NCBI GenBank assembly: GCA_964636385.1
Contig: CAZWSC010000063.1
Span: 50,746-114,745 of the forward strand
DNA from: CAZWSC01 sp964636385
Lineage (GTDB): Bacteria; Eisenbacteria; RBG-16-71-46; CAIMUX01
Direction: 5' to 3'
DNA length: 64,000 nucleotides
Below, piece after piece: positions 1-9,150 of the stretch (its first letter is position 1; every line of letters begins with the position of its first letter). The position numbers were made by a program, and so were the translations under genes. Below the pieces are notes generated by a model that was not told the origin of the DNA, did no database searches, and saw only the letters and a program-made list of their open reading frames with translations.

Positions 1-78
1 ATGCACTGAACGCGGGGGTGCGCAGGCCCGGGCGTCACAGGCACGGCACCGCCCGCGAACCGGCCCGGTTGGGCCTCG

Positions 79-3006
79 TTACCGGACGATCAGCAGCTTG
101 CGACTGTCCCGGTCCGAGGCTCCCCTGAGCTGGACGAAGTAGACCCCGGCAGGAACAGGCGTGCCGGCGTCATCCCTGCCGTCCCAGGCCACGACATGCC
201 CTCCCGCCATCTGCCAGCCGTTCCACAGGTCCCTGACCCGCCGGCCCGAAGCGTCGAAAACAGCCAGGCTCACATCGCCGTTGAGCTCAAGGGAGTACTC
301 GATCCTTGTCACCTCGGCGCTCGGATTCGGTGCAGTCCTCGCGAGGAAGAGTCCCATCCCGGCCGACTCTGGAGACTCCCCGAAGCCGCGCGACACCGGC
401 GCCGGCTCGAGCGGACAGGCCGATGGATCCGACAGGACCAGGTGGCTGATTCCGAAGTCCCCGATCCCCTGGCCACCGTCCCAGGCCTTCCGCAGGGGGA
501 TCTCGAGGGTCACATCTCCCGTGCCCAGGGCTCCGCCGCCCGATGCGTACAGGATCAGCGTGTGCAGTCTTCCGCGAACCGCATGCGACAGCCGTGCGCC
601 ATGGAGACCTCCCCGGACAATCGGCCCGCCATCCGCTTCGTATCCCCTGGGCAGGTAGTAGCTCAGCTGAATGCCGCCCAGGCGTGATCCGTCCAGTGTA
701 AGGAGGTATGAGGAAGCCGCAGCCTCTTCACTCCATGCCACGGGCCCAGTGTCACGGTCTCCACCACCCAGCGCGACGGGCGGGGGGGCGAATCCGGTCA
801 TGATGATGTTGACGATGCCGACGACGTCCAAAATGTTGATGATTCCGTCGGTCTGTACATCCGCACAGGCCTGGCCGCCATCGCTGAGCGGGGTAATGTT
901 GAGTATGTGGTTCACCGTGGCGACCAGATCCAGTATGTTGACCATGTCGTTTCCGTCCGCATCTCCCATGACGGTTGCACACTCACCGCTGCCGCCCTCC
1001 ACCATGTCGACGGCCGCCTTCACATCCAGCTTTCCGTATCCGAAGGCGCTGTTAGGAACCACTCCGGTGAAGGCATCAGCCCGAGCGGTCTCCTGCAGAA
1101 TGGTCTTCACCTGTTCCGGACCGAGCGTCCCATCCTTCTGAAGCATAAGGGCAATCGCCCCCGCAACGTGCGGGGACGACATCGATGTACCCTGGTAGCA
1201 GATGTGCATTCCGCCCGGGTCGCGCAGAACTCCCATCTCGTTCTGCGGATCGCTGTCCGAAGCGAAGGCCGACATGACCCAGGCGCCAGGCGCGGCTATA
1301 TCCGGCTTCTGCGCACCGTCACGGCGCGGGCCGTGCGAGCTGAAGCGGCTGATCTCCCCAAGGGGATAGCCCTGGGGATTGACCGGACCGTCCATCGACT
1401 GCCAGTTGTTTTTCGTATTGTAGGACGCCACCGTGATCACTCCCGTCGCGGTACCCGGCATCCCGACGATCGACTCGGTGTTGAGATTGCCCGTGACCTT
1501 CACCGTGTACTGGTTCCGTTCGCAATAGAGATCAACCTGCCCTCCCGAGGGAAGCGGGTTGTCGGCAATCGCCCTCACCTGCCAGTTGCCACCCTGAACA
1601 CCTGTGTTGTTCTCGGCGTAGAAGACGAACATCGGCTGCCCGTTGCTCTCATCCGCAGCCGTGGACCAGTATGCGGCGAGGTCGCCGTAGCCTGTCGTCA
1701 CCATCTTCAGTTCATTCACAGGAGTGACGGCTGCGGGAATGCTGATCGTCTGTCCCCCCGGCGTCCGCACCTCCCACCGGAATCTGTCGCCGGCCATGCC
1801 CCAGCATTCGAACTGCAGCCACTGATCAGCCTGGCTCGTGTTGTCCTTGTTGATCGTGAAGTCTGCCTGCCCGCCGGGACTGACTGTCGCACGGCCATGC
1901 CAGTCATCACCCTGGTTGTTCCCGGCCGCAACCGCGATGATCAGGTCGGACAGATCGACCAGGTTCTGATATGCCTGCTCAAACAGCGTACTGCCGTCGT
2001 GAGGGCCGAGAGCCACCCCCTGGCTCTGGTTGACAACCAGAGGCTTGTCCTCGTCAATCGACTTGCCAATCATGTATTCCAGGGCGTCAATCGATCCCTT
2101 TGTCGTACCTCCTCCCTCCCACCAGGTGTATAATGGATTGTTGCTTCCATAGCAGAAGAGATCGCAGTATCCGTTCCGCACCGCAATGATGTCAGCCTTC
2201 CATGCCACACCCTGATACTGCCCGCCGGAGGACAACCCGTTCCCGACCGCAATACCGGCCACATGGGACCCGTGCCCGCCCGTGTTTACGAATGCGCCGG
2301 CCCGTCCGGCATCGATGTCGGCCTTCGTATACTCATGGCCGTAGGAGTATCCACCGGGAGGCGTCGCATTCGACGTCCTGTGCTGGTCCCAGATGTACAG
2401 AATCCTGCTGCCCTCATCGTCGATGAAGTCCTGATGTGTTATATCTATGCCGTCATCTATGAGACCAAACAGCACTCCCTCGCCCGTATACGCGTCGGAG
2501 GGCTCACCCTGGTTGATCAGGTCGGCCCTGATCTCGGGTATGGACACGTCAAGTGACGGGGCAAGCCAGTAGGAACCCTCAACACGCAGGACACCGGGGT
2601 GGGATGCAAGGCGGTCCATGTCCACGGGGAGCACCTCCGCCGTCACAATGTCGCCTGCCCGCGATTCCACGATTGCACCCAGTGCCGCCAGTTCTCCATC
2701 GGACAGGCTGCTGCGGACAAGCACCGGGAATCGGATCGTCGAGGGGGACTCGCCGGCCAGGACCATGCTGCGGCCAATCCCGGCATATGCCGACTCGGTC
2801 TTCCCGGGTAGTGACATCACAAGGCGGATCCTCGGGTCGACCCTGGCGGCAGCGGTCTCAGAGAGCGGCACCGGCACTGACACGGCCGTTAGCACTGGAG
2901 CGCCCGGCCTGCCCGCCACGTCCTCTCCGTTGGCCTGCAGGACATACGCGCAGAAGACTGCCAGGACAGTGAGGATCAATGAGCATGCAACAGTATTCCG
3001 ACTCAT
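79..3006 (-). CDS. Secreted S8 subtilisin-type protease with dockerin and C-terminal sorting domain
   Basis: This 975-residue protein is an exported serine endopeptidase. Residues about 7-24 are hydrophobic and read as a signal peptide. The subtilase triad is visible as Asp184 or Asp185 in GLIDDGID, His245 in GGHGSHVAG and Ser608 in GTSMSSPHVAG, with the oxyanion Asn near 363 (AAGNN). Residues about 677-737 hold two calcium-loop repeats (GDADGNDMVNILDLV and ADVQTDGIINILDVV), the layout of a type I dockerin. Residues about 890-975 form a FlgD-like Ig domain ending KLLIVR, a sorting-type domain in FCB bacteria. The ATG overlaps the stop of the upstream cohesin lipoprotein gene by 4 nt (ATGA), which suggests translational coupling. 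A short GC hairpin (62-75) follows the stop. The substrate is unknown. The protease call is firm; the dockerin call is strong but rests on motif reading. Confidence 0.93.
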   Translation of the reverse strand: MSRNTVACSLILTVLAVFCAYVLQANGEDVAGRPGAPVLTAVSVPVPLSETAAARVDPRIRLVMSLPGKTESAYAGIGRSMVLAGESPSTIRFPVLVRSSLSDGELAALGAIVESRAGDIVTAEVLPVDMDRLASHPGVLRVEGSYWLAPSLDVSIPEIRADLINQGEPSDAYTGEGVLFGLIDDGIDITHQDFIDDEGSRILYIWDQHRTSNATPPGGYSYGHEYTKADIDAGRAGAFVNTGGHGSHVAGIAVGNGLSSGGQYQGVAWKADIIAVRNGYCDLFCYGSNNPLYTWWEGGGTTKGSIDALEYMIGKSIDEDKPLVVNQSQGVALGPHDGSTLFEQAYQNLVDLSDLIIAVAAGNNQGDDWHGRATVSPGGQADFTINKDNTSQADQWLQFECWGMAGDRFRWEVRTPGGQTISIPAAVTPVNELKMVTTGYGDLAAYWSTAADESNGQPMFVFYAENNTGVQGGNWQVRAIADNPLPSGGQVDLYCERNQYTVKVTGNLNTESIVGMPGTATGVITVASYNTKNNWQSMDGPVNPQGYPLGEISRFSSHGPRRDGAQKPDIAAPGAWVMSAFASDSDPQNEMGVLRDPGGMHICYQGTSMSSPHVAGAIALMLQKDGTLGPEQVKTILQETARADAFTGVVPNSAFGYGKLDVKAAVDMVEGGSGECATVMGDADGNDMVNILDLVATVNHILNITPLSDGGQACADVQTDGIINILDVVGIVNIIMTGFAPPPVALGGGDRDTGPVAWSEEAAASSYLLTLDGSRLGGIQLSYYLPRGYEADGGPIVRGGLHGARLSHAVRGRLHTLILYASGGGALGTGDVTLEIPLRKAWDGGQGIGDFGISHLVLSDPSACPLEPAPVSRGFGESPESAGMGLFLARTAPNPSAEVTRIEYSLELNGDVSLAVFDASGRRVRDLWNGWQMAGGHVVAWDGRDDAGTPVPAGVYFVQLRGASDRDSRKLLIVR

Positions 3007-5039
3007 CTGCCTCCTCCTTTCTCAAGCACGGTGACCGAACCTGCCTCATCTGCGACCTCGAGGGAATCGGCCCCGGCGCCGGATGCAACCGTTGAACCCG
3101 GAGTGAGGGCACTCTGCGTCCCCGGCGCACCGATCAGGGTGAAGGTCATGTCTGCGATCGCTCCACTGCCTGGAGTCAGCACTGATGTGTCCGAGTAGTA
3201 CAGAACGATGCGCAGCACACCCTCTCCGACGACGGCAGCCGCGTACGTCATCGTCCCTGTCCGCGCAGTTGTCGTCCCCTCAACGTACTCCACAACCGAC
3301 GGATCAAAGGAAATGTCGGTCTGCAGACCCTTCACCGGATCCTCGTTATCCAGGTTCAGCGGAACATCAACAGGGTCGCCGGAACTGCCCGAAGCACTGC
3401 CCACCGACAGGGTGTTGCCGCCCCCGCCTGTGATGGCGATCGACCCGGCCTGGGTAGTGACGTTCAGGGAGTCCGCGTTGGCGTCGGAAAGGGTTGCCGA
3501 TTCCGGCGTCAATGCTGTCTGAGAGCCGGCTGTGCCCGTGGCCCTGAATGTCAGGTTCGCCACGGCTCCGGTCCCGGGTGCGAGTACTGCTGCGTCAGAG
3601 TAGTACATGAGCACGCGCAGAACCCCTTCCCGGGGAACCGAAGCCGAGAACGTCATGGTCCCGACCCGGACAGTCGCGGCCCCGTCGACATAGTCCACAA
3701 CCCCGGGATCGAATGTGATGTCGGTCTGCAGACCCTTCACCGGATCCTCATTGTCCAGATTCAATGGAACCAACACATCTGTTCCTGGCGCTCCGCCGGC
3801 CGTACCGACCGTGAGCGTGTTCTCCCCGGCGGGAATCGCCGTGATGGTAAAATCCGACTGCGATGATGCGAACGCCTGGTCGATCCCGTCCGATGCGGCC
3901 ACTCGCACCCGCGCCCGGGTTGTCGGCGTATCCGGAACGGTCCAGTCGTACGTGCCGTCATTGGCCTCATCGGTGGCCACCAGGGTCCATGCTCCCCCTC
4001 CGTTGGTGGAGTAGTGAAGCGATATCACGAGATCCTGCTGGGGCGTCTCCTCGTCCACAGCCGTCCAGGTGATCTCCCGGACCGACCCTGCCTGCCAGGA
4101 CTCCCCTCCAACCGGGGAGATCAGCGTCACAACCGGAGGAGTGTTGGGCGGCGGGCCCGTGATCGTGATCGACCCGGCCCTCTCCGTGACGTTCACCACC
4201 TCCCCCTCGTCATCCAGAAGCAGGCTGTTGTCGGGCTCGATCAAGGAGGTGGTGTCCGCCTGCCCCCCGAGCCGGAATGTCAGGGCGGCAATCGCCCCTG
4301 TCCCCGGGTCCAGGAATGCCGGCTGATCATGTGTGATCACGATCTCCAGGCGCCCCGCCTGCAGAACCCGGCTCTGCATGCTCATCCCTTCCGCCCGGGG
4401 AGCAGGGTCCGTGGAGATCCACTCCAACACGGTCGGGTCGTACCGGATCTCGGTCTGGACCATCCGGATCCTGTCCTCGTTGTCCAGAACCAGGCCTACC
4501 GTGACCTCCGAACCGGCCGATCCCTCCCGGTCTTCAACACCCAGCTCGTTCCTGCGCACGGGGGGCGGTGTATAAGAGATGGTGAAGTTGCCGTCCGACA
4601 TGTCCCGGGCCGTCCTGTCGCCGTCACGGACTGTCACACGCACCCTGCCCTCGTTCGTGTTGATCGTGGGGATGTTCCAGTTGAAGACTCCCTGGCTATT
4701 GTTGGGAATGCTGTCCGCGATCGAGCTCCATGTCGAACCAGTGTCGGTCGACAGGTCCAGACGGATCAGCAGCGCCTCCGCCGGAGTGCCGTGACCGGAG
4801 ACGGACCATCTGATCTGTGCTGCGCTTCCGCCCTGGAGGATCTCGCCGCCGTTCGGATAGAGGAGCGTCACGGTCGGCCCCTGTGGTGTCGTGGGCTTTT
4901 CTTCATCTCCGCATCCCCCGAGGCCTATGCAGAGGGAAAGCAGCAGCACCTGAACCAGTGACAGTGCCGTAGAGCGGTCAGGTCTGATGAAGACGCGGCC
5001 GGATCGGCCGACTAGTGCTGATTCTCGCATGGTCACCAT
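3003..5039 (-). CDS. Lipoprotein with three cohesin-type domains
   Basis: The product is 678 residues. An N-terminal hydrophobic stretch ends in the lipobox GLGGC (Cys43), so it is probably lipid-anchored outside the cytoplasm. The rest alternates Ig-like modules that begin LLYPNGGE and LISPVGGE (about 55-155 and 300-400) with three cohesin-type modules (about 165-295, 410-540 and 545-678). Each cohesin-type module shows the GS.G..V.VPL.LDNED pattern, a TDI.FDP.VV segment and a G.GA.A..TF segment. Cohesins bind dockerins, and the next gene encodes a dockerin-bearing protease whose start overlaps this stop, so the pair may form a surface complex. An AGGGGG Shine-Dalgarno lies 5 nt before the ATG at 5039; the ATG at 5030 is an alternative. 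The tsaD gene ends 52 nt upstream, so co-transcription is possible although the functions are unrelated. Confidence 0.88.
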   Translation of the reverse strand: MVTMRESALVGRSGRVFIRPDRSTALSLVQVLLLSLCIGLGGCGDEEKPTTPQGPTVTLLYPNGGEILQGGSAAQIRWSVSGHGTPAEALLIRLDLSTDTGSTWSSIADSIPNNSQGVFNWNIPTINTNEGRVRVTVRDGDRTARDMSDGNFTISYTPPPVRRNELGVEDREGSAGSEVTVGLVLDNEDRIRMVQTEIRYDPTVLEWISTDPAPRAEGMSMQSRVLQAGRLEIVITHDQPAFLDPGTGAIAALTFRLGGQADTTSLIEPDNSLLLDDEGEVVNVTERAGSITITGPPPNTPPVVTLISPVGGESWQAGSVREITWTAVDEETPQQDLVISLHYSTNGGGAWTLVATDEANDGTYDWTVPDTPTTRARVRVAASDGIDQAFASSQSDFTITAIPAGENTLTVGTAGGAPGTDVLVPLNLDNEDPVKGLQTDITFDPGVVDYVDGAATVRVGTMTFSASVPREGVLRVLMYYSDAAVLAPGTGAVANLTFRATGTAGSQTALTPESATLSDANADSLNVTTQAGSIAITGGGGNTLSVGSASGSSGDPVDVPLNLDNEDPVKGLQTDISFDPSVVEYVEGTTTARTGTMTYAAAVVGEGVLRIVLYYSDTSVLTPGSGAIADMTFTLIGAPGTQSALTPGSTVASGAGADSLEVADEAGSVTVLEKGGGR
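3315..3363 (-). repeat. Direct repeat inside cohesin 3 (copy A)
   Basis: About 49 bp here matches 3720-3768 with only a few differences. It encodes the shared core of the third cohesin module (LDNEDPVKGLQTDI). The two modules therefore look recently duplicated at the DNA level. Confidence 0.8.
3720..3768 (-). repeat. Direct repeat inside cohesin 2 (copy B)
   Basis: This is the partner of the repeat at 3315-3363 and encodes the same LDNEDPVKGLQTDI core in the second cohesin module. The first cohesin (about residues 165-295) has diverged and lacks this DNA match. Confidence 0.8.
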
Positions 5040-5091
5040 TATCCCCCCCTGCAGGCCTGATCATGCCCCAACCGTCAACCGACGCAACCAC

Positions 5092-6198
5092 TCAGGACGG
5101 TTCCCTCGAACTCCTCATCGATTGCCGGGCAATCGCCTCTAGCTCCTCCAGGCCCGCCACGGCCGGGAGATCCATCGGATCCGATTCGCCTGCCCGAAGC
5201 CGGCTGACTCCGGCCAGGCCGATCATCGCAGCATTGTCCGAGCACAGGGCCGGCGGAGGATATGCGCTCTCTCCGCCTATCCGCTCCGCAAGAGAGGTGA
5301 CCCTCCGCCGGAGCTCCGCGTTGCAGGCAACCCCCCCCGAGAGGAGAACACGGCGGATGCCGGTCTTCCGGCATGCAGCCTCGATCTTTCCCTCCAGCAC
5401 ATCCAGGAGCGCCGCCTGGAACGACGCGCAGATGTCCCTGACGAACTGCTCGCGCTGTGGACCTTCGGACGGCATTCCGACACGCTCCACATGGTTCTTC
5501 ACCGCCGTCTTCAGGCCGCTGAAGGAGAAGTCGAGCCCGCCGCTGTCCATGTCCAGCCACGCCCTCGGGAAGCTCACCGCGGACGGGTTGCCCTCGCGAG
5601 CGAGGCGATCCACAGCCGGTCCGCCGGGGAATCCCAGTCCCAGGAGCTTCGCCACCTTGTCGAACGCCTCTCCGGCAGCGTCATCCCTGGTAGATCCGAG
5701 GAGGCTGCACCGGTCCCAGGAGTCCACTTGAAGCAGCTCGGTGTGCCCCCCTGATGCGACCAGGGCAACGAAAGGAGGCTCGAACCCGGCTGCCCCGCGG
5801 ACAGCGTGCAGATGCCCCTCGATGTGATTCACCCCGACGAACGGAATCTCCAGGGACAGGGCAAGTCCCTTGGCGGTCGCCAGGCCGACCAGGAGACAGC
5901 CGATGAGTCCCGGGCCGCGGGTAACGGCTATGCCGTCGATCTCGTCCAGCCCGGTCTGTGACCCGGCAAGCGCCTGTTGGATCGCCGGGAGCAGGAGGCT
6001 CAGGTGTTCCCTCGATGCGAGCTCGGGGACGACGCCCAGGTACTCGCCATGGATTCCCTGTGACGAAACCACACTGGAAAGAATCCGCCCGTCACCATCG
6101 AGAACGGCTGCGCAGGTGTCATCACACGAAGTCTCGATGGCAAGCACACGGATGTCCCGGCTCCAGGGGCGTGCAGGTCTGAGGGGTCGTTCAACCAT
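5092..6198 (-). CDS. tsaD: tRNA N6-threonylcarbamoyladenosine transferase TsaD
   Basis: TsaD acts in the cytoplasm with TsaB and TsaE to transfer threonylcarbamoyl from TC-AMP to A37 of ANN-decoding tRNAs. The 368-residue product shows the opening VLAIETSCDDT, the metal-binding HIEGH (His125, His129), the GGHTELL strand at about 150-156 and the TRDDAAGEAFDKVAK block near 170. It carries about 17 more N-terminal residues than usual before the ETSCDD strand, so a downstream start (for example GTG in RVLAIE) is possible. The only -10-like match upstream is TATCAT at 6277-6272 on the minus strand, without a good -35. TsaB and TsaE are not in the window. Confidence 0.97.
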   Translation of the reverse strand: MVERPLRPARPWSRDIRVLAIETSCDDTCAAVLDGDGRILSSVVSSQGIHGEYLGVVPELASREHLSLLLPAIQQALAGSQTGLDEIDGIAVTRGPGLIGCLLVGLATAKGLALSLEIPFVGVNHIEGHLHAVRGAAGFEPPFVALVASGGHTELLQVDSWDRCSLLGSTRDDAAGEAFDKVAKLLGLGFPGGPAVDRLAREGNPSAVSFPRAWLDMDSGGLDFSFSGLKTAVKNHVERVGMPSEGPQREQFVRDICASFQAALLDVLEGKIEAACRKTGIRRVLLSGGVACNAELRRRVTSLAERIGGESAYPPPALCSDNAAMIGLAGVSRLRAGESDPMDLPAVAGLEELEAIARQSMRSSREPS

Positions 6199-6359
6199 GC
6201 CAGCAATCGTGCCTTTCGTGGCTCAGGTAAGCAGAGCGATCCGTAACCGTGCTCCGGGATGTCGCGGAAGAATGATAGGGCCTGTCAGGTGAATCCGAAA
6301 CGGAGAAATGCAAGAAGATGTCCGGTGGCCCCTGGCTCCGCCATCCCGCCGCCTGCTCT

Positions 6360-6710
6360 TCACCAGTACCTCCTGAGAAGCTGCCGCAGCCTGTTCAGGA
6401 CTCCGCGGGCGCCATGATCCGGGCCGCTCAGCCGGCGGACAAGCCGATCCAGCCTGTCTGCCAGGTACCGGCCTTCGCGCGAACTTCCCCTCTGTGTCAG
6501 CGCCTCCCGGTACTTCGGCACCTCGCGGCGCACCAGTTCCTGCTCCGGGGGTGACAGGCGAAGGGAAAGCTGTGTGCCGGGCGGCGAGATCAGGAGCCCC
6601 TCCACCCGATCCAGTATCCCGCGCAGTCGGATCGCGTCTCCGGGCGGGAGGGCACGCTTGCGCCGGTAGACAAGCGCTTCGTGCAGAAGTTGCAGATCGT
6701 CCCTCGTCAT
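6360..6710 (-). CDS. Small charged hypothetical protein
   Basis: This 116-residue protein is rich in Arg and Leu and predicted largely helical, with segments such as LLHEALVYRRKRALPPGDA and DRLDRLVRRLSG. It has no signal peptide or membrane segment, so it is probably cytoplasmic. A GAGGACGG ribosome-binding site precedes the ATG at 6710. It lies 161 nt upstream of tsaD on the same strand. I do not recognise the family. The regular helical pattern and good start signal support a real gene over the longer frame that overlaps it on the same strand (6223-6987). Confidence 0.6.
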   Translation of the reverse strand: MTRDDLQLLHEALVYRRKRALPPGDAIRLRGILDRVEGLLISPPGTQLSLRLSPPEQELVRREVPKYREALTQRGSSREGRYLADRLDRLVRRLSGPDHGARGVLNRLRQLLRRYW

Positions 6711-6783
6711 GAACCGTCCTCGCCGGGATTACCGGATCGCCCGATCTCTCTTCCGGTGTCCTGATCACACCCGGAATGCTAAC

Positions 6784-6808
6784 ATGGCCGGGGCTTGACC
6801 CGGGCCAT
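6784..6808. promoter_or_regulatory. Hairpin/inverted repeat in divergent intergenic region
   Basis: ATGGCC (6784-6789) pairs with GGCCAT (6803-6808). GGG/CCC extends the stem across one bulged base. It lies between the divergent genes at 6360-6710 and 6872-7642, so an operator or 5' UTR role is possible, but nothing else supports it. Confidence 0.3.
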
Positions 6809-6871
6809 TCATGAATCGTCCGGCATAGCATACACCCCGGCATGGGATGAAGAGAGGAGGCCGATGTTCTT

Positions 6872-7642
6872 ATGCGCCGAGAATATCCTGGTGAGACAGC
6901 CGTCTGCGTGATCGCAGTCGGGATAGCCGCCGTGCTGTGCTGCTTCCTTTCGGAGGTTTCGGAAGGCAGTGCAGGGGGGAGATACACCCTCGTGGGTACA
7001 TGTGTGACGAGGGATCAGGAAGTGATGCCGATACCGGAGGTGCACATCCTCCTTCACCCGGATTCGACGCGTGCCATCAGCGATGAAGCCGGCGACTTCA
7101 TTCTCGAGTGGAGCGGAAGACCGGGCTGGATCATCTTCATACTGCATGGAGGCGGCCCGACCGGTGAAGACTGGTGTATCCGCAGAACCCTGCAATCCCC
7201 ATCGGCTGACCAGGGCGAGTTGTTCGTCGACATCGGACGGATCCACATAACCCCCGGCCGTCGCGTCTTCTCGACCAGGCCCGAACTGCCCCACGGAGTT
7301 TCACCGGCGCAGATCACGCCGGTAGCCGGGCCCGCTGAAGGCGACAGTCTGGAGGGGATCGTCCGATTCCGGCTCACGACCGACATTCACGGCAATGTCG
7401 TGGATGCGGGGGTGCTCGACTCCGAGACCCCGCCGGACCTGGTTGCCGAGGCTGTAGAAGAGTGGATCAGGAGCTTTCCATGGAGGGTGGGAGTTCAGAC
7501 CATGTGTGATGATGACCATCCCTTCAACGGGAACATCCGCGTGCGGTATGCCTGGAAGGACGGGGCGTGGCACTTCGAACACGCCGCAGACCGTCCGGAT
7601 CGGAGGCTCCGCCACGGGAGGCCGGACTCCGGGGATCAGTAG
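6872..7642 (+). CDS. Secreted protein with regulatory-like and TonB-C-like domains
   Basis: The product is 256 residues. Residues about 8-33 look like a signal peptide. Residues about 35-110 (YTLVGTCVTRDQEVMPIPEV ending DEAGDFILEW) resemble a carboxypeptidase-regulatory-like beta-sandwich. Residues about 155-235 resemble the TonB C-terminal fold, with IVRFRLTTDIHGNVVDAGVL followed by EEWIRSFPWRVG. TonB-C-like domains of this kind occur in periplasmic proteins that are not true TonBs, and no proline-rich spacer is present, so TonB function is unlikely. The stop codon (7640-7642) abuts the ATG of the PBP4-type gene at 7643, so both are probably one transcript and act in the envelope. An AGGAGG site lies 11 nt before the chosen start. 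Confidence 0.75.
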   Translation: MRREYPGETAVCVIAVGIAAVLCCFLSEVSEGSAGGRYTLVGTCVTRDQEVMPIPEVHILLHPDSTRAISDEAGDFILEWSGRPGWIIFILHGGGPTGEDWCIRRTLQSPSADQGELFVDIGRIHITPGRRVFSTRPELPHGVSPAQITPVAGPAEGDSLEGIVRFRLTTDIHGNVVDAGVLDSETPPDLVAEAVEEWIRSFPWRVGVQTMCDDDHPFNGNIRVRYAWKDGAWHFEHAADRPDRRLRHGRPDSGDQ

Positions 7643-9142
7643 ATGCGCTTCGCCTGGTGCATAATCGCCGGCATGTCCATCCTGTTGCCCGCCTGCCCTG
7701 TCCGAGCCGCTCCGGCCGATCTCCGGCAGGAGATCGGCCGATTCGCGCAATCCCGGGGATCCTCAGGTCTCTCCTACTGCGTCGCCTTCTCCCCGGCCGG
7801 AGGCGGCTCACCCATCATCGAAGAGAACGCGGAGCGGCTCTTTCCGCCCGCAAGTCTGACGAAGCTCGTAACAGCAGCACATGCCCTCGAGACCCTCGGA
7901 CCGGGGTTCACACTGCATACACGGATCTACCGCCGCGGCCCGATCCGTGACGGGATCCTGGAGGGAGACATCCTGGTCCAGGGCGGCGGAGATCCCTTCC
8001 TGGTCTCGGAAAGGCTCTGGCTTCTCGCACGGTCGCTCGCGGCAACCGGGCTGAGGGAAGTGCGGGGTGACCTGATCCTGGACAACAGCCTTTTCGCAAC
8101 TGCACAGGAGGATCCGGCGCGCGATGCGGCCCGCGGTGGCACCCAGAGACCGTACGCAGCAGTTCCCACGGCACTGACCGTCAATTTCAACGCCGCGTGC
8201 TTCCTTGTCAGGCCCGGCCCGGCACCGGGCGATCCGGCCGTGGTGCTGCAGGATCCCATGCAATGCGGATACCTCGGGGTGGACAACGGCATTCGCACAA
8301 TCCACGGGGAGGGCTCCTGGTCTCTGAGCCTTCGACCGGCGGGCCCCGGAATGCTTCCGGGCTCACCGGGATACGGCGAGACTGCGACGGCGGCAGGTTC
8401 GATCCGGGCAGGCACTCCCATGAGGCGCGTGTACCGCAGTGTTGCGGATCCGGAGGCCTTCGCCGGGTCGATGACGTCCGCCTTCCTGGAGGACGCAGGG
8501 ATATGCATCACCGGCTCCATCCTCACCGGCACAACCGTGCCGGGAGACTCACTGCTCGTGGAGTTCCCCTCTCTGCCTCTGGCGCACCTCGTCTCGAGCA
8601 TGAACCGCTACAGCAACAACCTGATGGCGGACATGATCGCGATGCAGTGCGGCACCCACGGGATCCCTGACGAAGTGCCTCGGAGTGGGTCCCTGCGGGA
8701 GGGGATGTACAACCTGACCCGCTCCTCGGCACAGATCTCCGCCTGGCTGCGCGAACGGTTCGGCGCCGGTGTCGGGGAACGCGTCCATGACGGAAGCGGA
8801 CTGCATCCGGACAGCCGCATCGCAGGGATTACGATCCTGAGGCTTCTGGTCTGGGCCTGGAACGACCTGGCTGTGGGTCCGGACTTCGCAGCCTCTCTTC
8901 CAAGGCCGGGAACAGACGGGACCCTTAGGCGGCGCTTCGGAAACGGCACACCTGCCGTCCTGGCCGCGAAAACCGGGACACACAACGATCTCGGGGTGAG
9001 CGCCCTGGCCGGATATGTACAGGAGGCTCCGGGCAGGGTCTGTGCATTCGTCATAATCATGCAGTCGGATGCGAAGGGAGCATGGTCGATACCGCAGATG
9101 CAGGCACTTCAGGAACGCTGGCTGGCAACGTATCTCCGCTGA
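7643..9142 (+). CDS. dacB: D-alanyl-D-alanine carboxypeptidase/endopeptidase, PBP4 type
   Basis: This 499-residue periplasmic enzyme trims or cleaves peptidoglycan stem peptides. A signal peptide spans about residues 1-22. The penicillin-binding motifs are in order: SLTK with nucleophile Ser71, SNN at 324-326 and KTG at 443-445, with the supporting DGSGL at 383-387. The long insert between SxxK and SxN, as well as the length, is typical of the S13/PBP4 family and not of PBP5. The start directly abuts the preceding stop at 7642. The convergent gene at 9151 ends 8 nt beyond this stop, leaving no room for a separate terminator. Confidence 0.95.
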   Translation: MRFAWCIIAGMSILLPACPVRAAPADLRQEIGRFAQSRGSSGLSYCVAFSPAGGGSPIIEENAERLFPPASLTKLVTAAHALETLGPGFTLHTRIYRRGPIRDGILEGDILVQGGGDPFLVSERLWLLARSLAATGLREVRGDLILDNSLFATAQEDPARDAARGGTQRPYAAVPTALTVNFNAACFLVRPGPAPGDPAVVLQDPMQCGYLGVDNGIRTIHGEGSWSLSLRPAGPGMLPGSPGYGETATAAGSIRAGTPMRRVYRSVADPEAFAGSMTSAFLEDAGICITGSILTGTTVPGDSLLVEFPSLPLAHLVSSMNRYSNNLMADMIAMQCGTHGIPDEVPRSGSLREGMYNLTRSSAQISAWLRERFGAGVGERVHDGSGLHPDSRIAGITILRLLVWAWNDLAVGPDFAASLPRPGTDGTLRRRFGNGTPAVLAAKTGTHNDLGVSALAGYVQEAPGRVCAFVIIMQSDAKGAWSIPQMQALQERWLATYLR

Positions 9143-9150
9143 CAATACTG

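Noticed and set aside
6223..6987. A 254-codon frame on the minus strand overlapping the 116-residue gene
   Set aside because: It overlaps the gene at 6360-6710 in another frame and the divergent gene at 6872, and it reads as Arg/Pro/Ser-rich sequence without structure.
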